Assembly (NCBI RefSeq): GCF_900129555.1
Contig: NZ_FQWC01000002.1
Location: forward strand, 434,001-498,000
Length of the DNA stretch: 64,000 nt
Direction of reading: 5' to 3'
From: Flavobacterium defluvii
Lineage (GTDB): Bacteria > Bacteroidota > Bacteroidia > Flavobacteriales > Flavobacteriaceae
Position numbers and translations under genes: made by a program. Below, in pieces: positions 18,777 through 26,240 of this stretch. The notes beneath the pieces were generated by a model. The model did no database searches, was not told the origin of the DNA, and saw only the letters and a list, made by a program, of their open reading frames with translations. How positions within the stretch are numbered: position 1 is the stretch's first letter; each line of letters starts with the position of its first letter.

Positions 18777-20774
18777 ATGATACATCAAGATAAAGAAATA
18801 AAAACCACAAAAAATAAGTCCAAACCTTCCTGCTGCTGTTCTCACGACGAACCTGTGCACACAGAAAATGATGGACATGATCACGGTCACGATCATGAAC
18901 ATGAAGTTGAAGGAAGCTTGTTTAAAATGTTTCTCCCGTCTATAATATCCTTTATTTTATTGCTTATCGGAATTGGTTTTGATAACTATTTTCCGCAAAG
19001 CTGGTTTTCAGGATATGTTAGAATTGCCTGGTACGTAATAGCTTATCTTCCGGTTGGACTTCCGGTTTTAAAAGAAGCTTATGAAAGCATTGTAAAAGGC
19101 GATGTTTTTTCAGAGTTTTTCCTGATGTGTATTGCCACAATTGGAGCATTTGCCATTGGAGAATATCCCGAAGGAGTTGCGGTTATGCTTTTTTATACGA
19201 TTGGAGAAACCTTTCAGGGAATGGCGGTCAGTAAAGCAAAATCGAATATTAAAAGTTTGTTAGATCAGCGTCCGGATGAGGTTACGATTTTGAAAGATAA
19301 TAATGCTGTAAAAATTAAAGCAAAAGAGGCACAAATAGGTGATATCATTCAGCTTAAAGCAGGAGAAAAACTAGGTTTAGACGGCGAATTATTATCAGAT
19401 TCGGCTTCGTTTAATACTGCGGCCTTAACAGGAGAAAGTAAACCCGATACCAAAAAGAAAGGCGAAACGGTTTTGGCCGGAATGATAAATGGAAATACAA
19501 TTACTGAGGTAAAAGTTACAACGGCTTATAACGATAGTAAACTTTCGAAAATACTCGAATTAGTACAAAATGCGACAACTAAAAAAGCGCCTGCTGAATT
19601 GTTTATACGCAAATTTGCCAAAATCTACACGCCAATTGTAGTATATCTGGCAATTGCAATTTGTTTACTGCCAATGTTTTTTGTTGATAATTATGTCTTT
19701 AACGACTGGTTGTACAGAGCTTTGGTTTTCTTGGTAATTTCTTGCCCTTGCGCTTTGGTTATTAGTATTCCGCTTGGTTATTTTGGTGGAATTGGCGCTG
19801 CAAGTAAAAACGGAATTTTGTTTAAAGGCAGTAATTATCTGGACAGTATTTCGAAAATTCAGAATGTCGTTATGGACAAAACCGGAACCATGACCGAAGG
19901 TGTTTTTAAAGTTCAGGAAGTCATTATAAAACCCGATTTTGATAAAGAAGAAATCCTGAAACTGGTTAATGTTTTAGAAGGAAAGAGCACGCATCCGGTA
20001 GCGACGGCGATTCATAATTATGTTGGCGTAATTGATTCTTCTGTAGAATTAAAAAATGTTGAAGAAATTTCCGGACACGGTTTAAAAGCTGAAATTAATG
20101 GAAAACAACTTCACGTTGGGAATTTTAAATTACTGGATAAATATAAAATCAATTATGATATTGACCCAGGTTCTGTAGTTTACACAACAATTGCCATTGC
20201 TTACGATAACAAGTTTGCCGGTTATTTAACCATTGCTGATGAAATTAAAGCTGATGCTCCCGAAACCGTTTCAAAACTTAAATATTTAGGCGTAAAAGTA
20301 ACAATGTTGAGCGGAGATAAAACAAATGTTGTTCAGTTTGTTGCGGATAAACTCGGTATTAAAAATGCTTTTGGAGATTTACTTCCGGAAGATAAAGTCA
20401 ATAAAGTAAACGAAATCAAAGCCAAAAACGAAACCGTAGCTTTTGTAGGCGATGGTGTAAATGATGCGCCTGTAATTGCTTTAAGTACCGTAGGAATTGC
20501 AATGGGAGGCTTGGGAAGTGATGCTGCAATCGAAACCGCCGATGTTGTTATTCAGGATGATAAACCGAGTAAAATTGCAATGGCTATAAACATTGGAAAA
20601 CAAACTAAGAAAATCGTCTGGCAAAATATTACTTTGGCATTTGTCGTAAAAGCTTTTGTATTGATTCTCGGAGCAGGCGGACTTGCCACAATGTGGGAAG
20701 CTGTTTTTGCCGATGTTGGCGTTGCATTATTGGCAATTTTAAATGCGGTCAGAATTCAGAGAATGAAATTTTAG
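18777..20774 (+). CDS. Heavy-metal (Zn/Cd/Co-type) P1B ATPase with His-rich N-terminus
   Basis: A 665-residue metal-exporting ATPase. Motifs: ion site CPC at 323-325 (ISCPCALVIS), phosphorylated Asp367 in MDKTGTMTEG, the STHP motif of P1B ATPases, MLSGDKT and FVGDGVNDAP. The last helices carry a Lys (LAFVVKAF) and an Asp (FADVGVALLA), residues typical of the Zn/Cd/Co subgroup. The usual N-terminal HMA domain is missing; in its place is a Cys/His segment (KPSCCCSHDEP, then GHDHGHDHEHE). It follows the tripartite pump on the same strand but after a 429-base repeat-filled gap, so it may have its own promoter. Role: moving metal from cytosol to periplasm, upstream of the RND system. Confidence 0.92.
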   Translation: MIHQDKEIKTTKNKSKPSCCCSHDEPVHTENDGHDHGHDHEHEVEGSLFKMFLPSIISFILLLIGIGFDNYFPQSWFSGYVRIAWYVIAYLPVGLPVLKEAYESIVKGDVFSEFFLMCIATIGAFAIGEYPEGVAVMLFYTIGETFQGMAVSKAKSNIKSLLDQRPDEVTILKDNNAVKIKAKEAQIGDIIQLKAGEKLGLDGELLSDSASFNTAALTGESKPDTKKKGETVLAGMINGNTITEVKVTTAYNDSKLSKILELVQNATTKKAPAELFIRKFAKIYTPIVVYLAIAICLLPMFFVDNYVFNDWLYRALVFLVISCPCALVISIPLGYFGGIGAASKNGILFKGSNYLDSISKIQNVVMDKTGTMTEGVFKVQEVIIKPDFDKEEILKLVNVLEGKSTHPVATAIHNYVGVIDSSVELKNVEEISGHGLKAEINGKQLHVGNFKLLDKYKINYDIDPGSVVYTTIAIAYDNKFAGYLTIADEIKADAPETVSKLKYLGVKVTMLSGDKTNVVQFVADKLGIKNAFGDLLPEDKVNKVNEIKAKNETVAFVGDGVNDAPVIALSTVGIAMGGLGSDAAIETADVVIQDDKPSKIAMAINIGKQTKKIVWQNITLAFVVKAFVLILGAGGLATMWEAVFADVGVALLAILNAVRIQRMKF

Positions 20775-20828
20775 AATAATGGTTAATTGTTAATTATGAA
20801 TTACCAAGTAACCATTAAACATTAATAA

Positions 20829-21245
20829 TTAACAATCATTTTTAGAGAATTGTTCACAAAACTCTTTAATCGTTTGTCTCACAGTTCTAAACTCTTTTAA
20901 AATTTCTTCTTCAGTTCCTGTTGCTTTAGCGGGATCATTAAAGTTTTGATGTATTTTTTTAGCTTTTGATGGAAAAAATGGGCAGCGTTCTTTTGCGTTA
21001 TCACAAACCGTAATTACAAAATCAAATTCTATATCCTGATATTCATCGATATGATTTGAAGTATGATTTGAAATGTCAATCCCATCTTCTTTCATGGTTA
21101 TAATGGCTCTCGGATTAACTCCGTGAGTTTCTATTCCTGCACTGTAAACATTGGCTTTGCCACCTAAAAAATGTTTTAAATAACCTTCGGCAATCTGGCT
21201 TCTGCAGCTATTTCCTGTGCAGAGTACTAAAATATTTTTTTTCAT
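20829..21245 (-). CDS. arsC: Thioredoxin-type arsenate reductase / low-MW phosphatase family
   Basis: A 138-residue protein from the ATG at 21245; seven extra N-terminal residues from 21263 are less likely since MKKNILVLCTGNSCRS is the family start. The P-loop CTGNSCR has nucleophile Cys9; VCDNAKERC provides the two further cysteines of the arsenate-reductase redox relay, and the loop DPAKATG holds the acid Asp. It reduces arsenate to arsenite. It is the last gene of the ArsR-DUF6428-ArsC unit. No ArsB or ACR3 pump follows, which is unusual for an ars operon. A very similar tyrosine phosphatase role is less likely given the three cysteines. Confidence 0.88.
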   Translation of the reverse strand: MKKNILVLCTGNSCRSQIAEGYLKHFLGGKANVYSAGIETHGVNPRAIITMKEDGIDISNHTSNHIDEYQDIEFDFVITVCDNAKERCPFFPSKAKKIHQNFNDPAKATGTEEEILKEFRTVRQTIKEFCEQFSKNDC

Positions 21246-21375
21246 AATCAGACAAGTAACCAAATGATATTGATGATACAGAATTTTGGTTCAAATCCAA
21301 AAATGAGCTGTAAAACAATAACAGATGTTGTTATGATAATAGGCTTTTTATATTTAATAATTTTCTGTTTCATAA

Positions 21376-21849
21376 TTAACAGCAGCCCGAATTTGGCGAA
21401 CAGCTGTTGCCTGCATTTTTATATAGTTCTGTCAAAGCTATTTTCTCTTTTGGTGCTGGAACACCGCATGCTTCTTGCGCCAGACAAGCCGTAGTTTTGT
21501 TTTTTAGTATAAAATGATTTCCGTTAAATTCTAAATCATACCTTCCGATGGTTTCATTTTGATATTCAACTTCAATTTCAAAATCTTCAATACCCAATTT
21601 TTCTTCAGATAGATTAATGATGTGCAAGAGTTTATTGGGTTTTAGTCTGTGTTCAAAATCGTTTGCATTCCACAATTGAAAATTAACAGCTTTTTCATGG
21701 CGAATTACACCGCCGCAGTCAATAAAATTTTTACTTGTAATTCCAACTTCTGTTACATGAAAATGTTCAGGTACGAAAGTTCCGTTTTCTAATTGAAATA
21801 CAACATTTTCCAAATTTGGAAGAATGTTTTTGATGTCTGATAGTTTCAT
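21376..21849 (-). CDS. DUF6428-family protein of arsenic operons
   Basis: A 157-residue soluble protein with VPEHFHVTEVGIT near the N-terminus and a Cys-rich end (ACLAQEACG and SCSPNSGCC). I recognise it as the DUF6428 type regularly found between arsR and arsC in Bacteroidota. The His and Cys residues suggest metalloid binding, perhaps passing arsenite, but no activity is established from sequence. A copy of the ArsR-type operator lies in the 57 bases before it, so it may have a second regulated promoter in addition to read-through from arsR. Confidence 0.8.
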   Translation of the reverse strand: MKLSDIKNILPNLENVVFQLENGTFVPEHFHVTEVGITSKNFIDCGGVIRHEKAVNFQLWNANDFEHRLKPNKLLHIINLSEEKLGIEDFEIEVEYQNETIGRYDLEFNGNHFILKNKTTACLAQEACGVPAPKEKIALTELYKNAGNSCSPNSGCC

Positions 21850-21872
21850 TGTTTTTTATTTATAGTTATAAT

Positions 21873-21889
21873 GCAATATTACGATATAG
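21873..21889 (-). promoter_or_regulatory. ArsR-type operator overlapping a -7 box (copy 2)
   Basis: GCAATATTACGATATAG on the + strand, identical over 17 bases to the copy upstream of arsR. On the minus strand it reads through TAATATTG, close to the TAnnTTTG box. It lies 24 bases upstream of the DUF6428 start. Confidence 0.6.
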
Positions 21890-21906
21890 ATATTTAAAAA
21901 AACGCC

Positions 21907-22233
21907 TTAACAGCATTTTTGATTTTTTGTGACAGCAATAATATTAGAAAAATACCCTTTTAAAACATCAAAAGTTGTTTCATCGATGCAATAACAAATA
22001 GCATTTCCTTCAATATTTCCTTTTATAAGTCCTGCATTTTTTAATTCTTTTAAGTGCTGCGAAACAGTAGGCTGGGCAAGGGGAAGCTCATTTACAATAT
22101 CACCGCAGATACATTCATTTACCTTCAACAGGTATTCGATAATAGCTATTCTGGCAGGATGTCCCAAGGCTTTTGCTATTGTGGCAATTTGATTTTGTTT
22201 TTCTGTAAAATGTTCAGTTTTTGAAGCTCCCAT
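21907..22233 (-). CDS. arsR: ArsR/SmtB-family repressor
   Basis: A 108-residue winged-helix protein. The recognition helix reads PTVSQHLKELKNAG, and the metal-site helix has ECICGDIV, the CxC arrangement of arsenite-sensing ArsR proteins, with a C-terminal CC pair. It should repress its own operon and release DNA when arsenite or antimonite binds (family knowledge). Its start is preceded by the operator at 22255-22271, supporting autoregulation. Downstream on the same strand come DUF6428 and arsC. Confidence 0.9.
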   Translation of the reverse strand: MGASKTEHFTEKQNQIATIAKALGHPARIAIIEYLLKVNECICGDIVNELPLAQPTVSQHLKELKNAGLIKGNIEGNAICYCIDETTFDVLKGYFSNIIAVTKNQKCC

Positions 22234-22254
22234 TTTTTTGTTTATTTTAATATA

Positions 22255-22271
22255 GCAATATTACGATATAG
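22255..22271 (-). promoter_or_regulatory. ArsR-type operator overlapping the arsR promoter (copy 1)
   Basis: The same 17-base GCAATATTACGATATAG, part of an imperfect dyad centred on AATATT. On the minus strand a TTTG lies 20 bases before TAATATTG, giving a plausible -33/-7 promoter whose -7 box is inside the operator. A bound repressor would block polymerase. Confidence 0.65.
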
Positions 22272-22509
22272 TTTTTTATATTACAAATTTTTCGTCAAAG
22301 ATTTAAATGTTAAAATTTTGATCTGGATAAAAACCTCTTTTCAGAACAAAAAGCGATTTTCGAGTTTTGTGCAAAAAAACAAATCATTATAATTTATATT
22401 GTTTAAGGCACTCTACTTATGATTCTTCTTGCCGGCTCGCTCAAAGGTTCTGTAAAAACTGGTAAATCATTGATTTCTTCTTTGTGTTTTTGCGATTTAG
22501 AAATAAAAA

Positions 22510-23130
22510 TCAATTAAGAATTAAACTTACTTTTTGTGACAGGTTTTTTGCTAATTCTGGTTCGTTAGTATTATCGATGATATAGGGAATCAGTTTTCTT
22601 TTTTCGATGATTTTTTCTTTAGAATAAACCATCGTAAAATACTCTCGTGGCAAATGCACGTTTTTTTCAGCTTCGCTAAGTTCTTCATAGTAATAACGGG
22701 ATTTTTTTAACGAAGGATATTTGTTTAAAAGATAATCGTTTACGGTATAAGTTGCACCTTCCTTATACAAATCTGTACGAAGAATTGCTGTTATGGTAAG
22801 CTTTTTAATATTCTTTTTTAAGTGGCGGTAATTTTCCCTTGTAAAAGAAAAATCTGAGGATTTAAGTTTTCCTTTTTCAGATAATTGCCGAATTGCAGAA
22901 AGACGTACATAATCACCATTTATTTCTACTACTTTAAAAATCAAATAGTTGGTTTGAGAACTCTTGCTGCCATTTGAACCTGTTTGTTTGCTAAAAAGAA
23001 AACTTCCCATTTGCAATCTGTGTTCTGGAGTATTCATCGCTTTTTTCCACATATAGGGTTTGTAAACGATTTCTCTAAAAGCATAAAAAAAGACAAGAAC
23101 GATTATACTTATAAAAAGCAATTTTTTCAT
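22510..23130 (-). CDS. Hypothetical membrane-anchored protein
   Basis: A 206-residue protein with one N-terminal hydrophobic segment (LLFISIIVLVFFYAFREIV) and a Lys/Tyr-rich soluble remainder. The rest seems to alternate strands and basic helices (RHLKKNIKKLTITAIL). No recognised motif. It stands alone between the ars unit and the repeat beside the ABC permease gene; the 276-base gap on its 3' side shows only AT-rich text. Probably an inner-membrane anchored periplasmic protein. Confidence 0.65.
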   Translation of the reverse strand: MKKLLFISIIVLVFFYAFREIVYKPYMWKKAMNTPEHRLQMGSFLFSKQTGSNGSKSSQTNYLIFKVVEINGDYVRLSAIRQLSEKGKLKSSDFSFTRENYRHLKKNIKKLTITAILRTDLYKEGATYTVNDYLLNKYPSLKKSRYYYEELSEAEKNVHLPREYFTMVYSKEKIIEKRKLIPYIIDNTNEPELAKNLSQKVSLILN

Positions 23131-23268
23131 TAAATTATAAATTTGGGGCTTATATTTAACAGTTTTGTTTCTAAAATTTCGATAAAAATAGTAAAATACT
23201 AATATATTTCTCTAAAAAGCGAAAATATTTTTATGTTATTTTTTTGCTCCGGGCTTATGAAATTTTAT

Positions 23269-23434
23269 CGCAAAGGCGCAAAGGTTTTTCGTCAAGTTCG
23301 CAAAGTTTTTTTGCAAGAAAGTTTTATAAACGCAAAGCTCACAAAGCTATACGTAAAGCTTTGTGAACTTTGCAAAAAAACTTTTTCTTTTATTAATCTT
23401 AGCGCCTTTGCGAAAAACCTTTGCCCTCTTTGCG
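23269..23434. repeat. Long inverted repeat of the CGCAAAG type
   Basis: Arms at 23269-23291 (CGCAAAGGCGCAAAGG, then a TTTTTCG) and about 23402-23434 are near-complementary, with a nested CACAAAGC/GCTTTGTG hairpin in the middle. It begins ten bases past the permease stop and might end transcription of that operon. Fragments of the family are also found inside the efflux genes at 15873 and 17123 and at about 18415-18430. Confidence 0.65.
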
Positions 23435-23444
23435 TTAAAAAAAC

Positions 23445-24782
23445 TCAGCGTTTAAAATTCCGCCATCCAAAAGCTATTAATAGTAAATTAAAGATTATTA
23501 ATGGCAGAAATGCTTTTGCGAAACTGGTTTCGGATTTATCAGTAAAAGTTTCAACTTTAAAATTTTCCCATTTTTGTTTGTTAACGGGTTCATTATCGAA
23601 AATTTTTGGATAAAAATGTAAACGCAGTTTTTCATGAAATTGTTTGGTTTCTTTTATAAATAAAAGCTGGTTTCTCAAATCAGATTTTGCAATTTCGTTT
23701 AGCTGGATTTGTGTATGAAGTGTTGGAATAAACTGTGCAATCAGTTCGCTGGCATTATTACGCTGTTCTAATTTTGATTCCAGTTCTTTTGACTGTACTG
23801 CCGATTCATCATCACCCATTTGCTGCATGGCGTAATACCATAGCCAGCTGAATTCACTATCCGGAAGCTTATAATCTTTAAATCTCGGATAATGTTTATA
23901 AAATTTATTCAAAGTTTTTTGTTTATCTATATCCCATTTTTCATGATAGGCATTTCTTTGGGTCAGTGTTAATTCCAGAGCTTCGGGAACTTTATATTTA
24001 TTGATGATATAAGTATTGATACCGGCTGGAAGAATTATAATAAGAAACAACCAGATTGTCAATAATATAACCGCATTAAAGTTGGAATTCTTTTGTAAGG
24101 AAGCAATAAAAAAACAAATCGAGAACCAAAAAAGAATGTATAAAACACTTAGAATGTAAAAGATAAAAAAAGATTTGTCAACAGGAATCTGCAAAAAGAA
24201 AATCGCAATCAAAAGCAGTAAAGTTAATAATCCAATTAAACTTAAAATTCGGATATAAAACAATTTCAAAATATACAAAAAAGTGTTTGAGCTCTGTGTT
24301 GCTGTAATTTTCCAGGTTCCGGATTCTTTTTCTTCAGAAATAATATTATACGAAAATGCGATAATCAAAAGTGGAAAAAGATACAAAAGCACAAAACTAA
24401 AATCGATATTTCCGGACAGCAGATTACTCGGATTATTGAGTTCCGAATCGTATTTTTGGGCTTCCAAACCTCGAATAGTAACACTTTGAATTGAGGGATT
24501 TACATCTCTTTGTCCAATTGCCAGGCTGTTAATTGGCAAAGTATGATTTACCAGAGAAAATTTAATATAATAGAGAAGAAGCCCAATTTCATCTTTATGA
24601 AAAGAGGCATTTCTGGCAATATGTTCTTTTTGATAAACAGCGGCTTCGGTAATATTATTTTGCTGTTTTTCCTGAAACTGACGACCTATTAAAAGACTGA
24701 TAATGCCAATTAGTAATAAAAAAAGCAAGCCGATTTTGGTTCCTTTTGAACGTATAAAATTTTTAAATAAAAGTACTAACAT
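23445..24782 (-). CDS. ABC-2-type permease, DUF3526-like (second subunit)
   Basis: A 445-residue membrane protein: one N-terminal helix (about 13-33), a long extracytoplasmic segment, then a cluster of five helices (about 125-255), a second extracytoplasmic domain (260-415) and a final helix near 425-440. This split layout, with the conserved SEEKESGTWKI box after a helix, is that of DUF3526/ABC-2 exporters. Its start is one base after the stop of the preceding permease, so the two form a heterodimer with the ATPase encoded at 28566. Cargo unknown. Confidence 0.85.
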   Translation of the reverse strand: MLVLLFKNFIRSKGTKIGLLFLLLIGIISLLIGRQFQEKQQNNITEAAVYQKEHIARNASFHKDEIGLLLYYIKFSLVNHTLPINSLAIGQRDVNPSIQSVTIRGLEAQKYDSELNNPSNLLSGNIDFSFVLLYLFPLLIIAFSYNIISEEKESGTWKITATQSSNTFLYILKLFYIRILSLIGLLTLLLLIAIFFLQIPVDKSFFIFYILSVLYILFWFSICFFIASLQKNSNFNAVILLTIWLFLIIILPAGINTYIINKYKVPEALELTLTQRNAYHEKWDIDKQKTLNKFYKHYPRFKDYKLPDSEFSWLWYYAMQQMGDDESAVQSKELESKLEQRNNASELIAQFIPTLHTQIQLNEIAKSDLRNQLLFIKETKQFHEKLRLHFYPKIFDNEPVNKQKWENFKVETFTDKSETSFAKAFLPLIIFNLLLIAFGWRNFKR

Positions 24783-24783
24783 A

Positions 24784-26235
24784 TTAAATGGCTTTTAGGT
24801 TTTTGGCAGCAATTTTTATCAAAACAAAAAGTAGAATTATCCATAATAGCAGAGAGATAACTGCAATGATTTCGGTCTTTAAGACTTCACGTACGCCTTT
24901 TGGTTCATAATGAAATTCTTCAATATCTGCCCAGTGTTTTTTGTCTATTGTAAGTGGTTTATCGTTTGGTCCGGGTTTTTTATTGCTGATGTATTTTATT
25001 TGCAAACCATTCATTTTCTGGGCCATATTATAGCGATATTGTTCGGCTTGTTTTTGAAAATCGATATACGAATCATAATCGGTATTTGATAATCCCATCG
25101 ACAGATTTTTCATGGCGATGTATGGATTTATAAAAGATATTGCTTTAGAAAAACTATTTTGCTTTTTGTAAATTTTCAATAGTTCTTCAAGATGTTTATT
25201 GTAAATGTTTGAACTGATTCTTTCGCCTTCGGTCATAATAAAACCGGAATAGTTAAACGGGAGTTTTTCTACAGAATCTACTTTGTAAACTGTTAATAAA
25301 GAATCTTTTATTGCTTTATAGTGCACATCGTTTGGGTTATGGCTGTCACCTTGTTTCAGAATATCTTTTTCAATATCACTGTTAAACTGAATTTTCGATG
25401 GCGCTTGATATAAATACGCTCCAATTGCCTGAGTTGTTCTTGGCAGAATAATGGTAAAAATCAGCCAGATTCCGATTAAGGAAACCAAAGCTTTTTTTGA
25501 GGTTTTGCCTGATGCTGAAACTAAAACAGAGATGATACAAAAGAACATTTGATAAATAAAATGAAAAACAATAAATAATAGTAATTTAATTGTTTCATCG
25601 GCCGAAATTGTAAAGTTTTGAAGCGTTAACCAAATCAAAACCAATACCATAATAGTTGGAACAAAAAGCAGCATGACGACACTGGTAATTCCGAGAATTT
25701 TACCAAACAGAAGCTGTTTCCAGGTAATTCCCTGGGTTAAAAGTATTTTTAGCGTTCCGTTTTCTCTTTCGTAAGCAACTGAATTAAAACCAACAAAAAA
25801 GATCAATAACGGAAGTAAAATTTGTAAAATCATTGCTATGCTTATTTCGCCAAAACGGAGCATACTATTGGAAAATCCGGCTTCGGAGAAATTGGCGGTA
25901 TTTTGTTTATGTGCTTCCAGAAAAATTGCATTTCCGAAAAATGGTTCCATTCCGAATTCGAAAACACTTAATGATGTACTTTTCCTAAAAGCAAAATTGC
26001 CGTAATGCGCCATTCGATGCGGGTTTTTGTCCGGATTTTTCAACCAGTCTTCACGCGATTGATGCTGATACTTTTCGCTGGTTTCATTTTGGCTTTTGTA
26101 ATTGTCCCAACCCGAAAATGCGGCAAACAATAGTAAAACTCCAATAAAAAATGTAATACTATAAATGGCCGAATTTTTAAAAACAGATTTTTGTAAATGT
26201 TTGGCTATCAGTATTTCTTTATGTAATAATTTCAT
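24784..26235 (-). CDS. ABC-2-type permease, DUF3526-like (first subunit)
   Basis: A 483-residue paralogue of the next gene with the same plan: N-terminal helix (about 23-43), an extracytoplasmic stretch, helices between about 130 and 270 including the AYERENGTLKILLTQG box, a large extracytoplasmic domain and a last helix near 455-475. DUF3526-like permeases pair with NosF/GldA-type ATPases. It follows the TonB receptor with five bases between them, placing receptor and exporter-type permeases in one transcript. Confidence 0.85.
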   Translation of the reverse strand: MKLLHKEILIAKHLQKSVFKNSAIYSITFFIGVLLLFAAFSGWDNYKSQNETSEKYQHQSREDWLKNPDKNPHRMAHYGNFAFRKSTSLSVFEFGMEPFFGNAIFLEAHKQNTANFSEAGFSNSMLRFGEISIAMILQILLPLLIFFVGFNSVAYERENGTLKILLTQGITWKQLLFGKILGITSVVMLLFVPTIMVLVLIWLTLQNFTISADETIKLLLFIVFHFIYQMFFCIISVLVSASGKTSKKALVSLIGIWLIFTIILPRTTQAIGAYLYQAPSKIQFNSDIEKDILKQGDSHNPNDVHYKAIKDSLLTVYKVDSVEKLPFNYSGFIMTEGERISSNIYNKHLEELLKIYKKQNSFSKAISFINPYIAMKNLSMGLSNTDYDSYIDFQKQAEQYRYNMAQKMNGLQIKYISNKKPGPNDKPLTIDKKHWADIEEFHYEPKGVREVLKTEIIAVISLLLWIILLFVLIKIAAKNLKAI

Positions 26236-26240
26236 ATAAA

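Noticed and set aside
21264..21494. A 76-residue frame on the + strand over the end of the DUF6428 gene
   Set aside because: Antisense shadow of the DUF6428 coding sequence; no family resemblance or promoter.
23233..23613. A 126-residue frame covering the CGCAAAG repeat
   Set aside because: Its composition simply reflects repeat DNA plus the antisense of the permease end.
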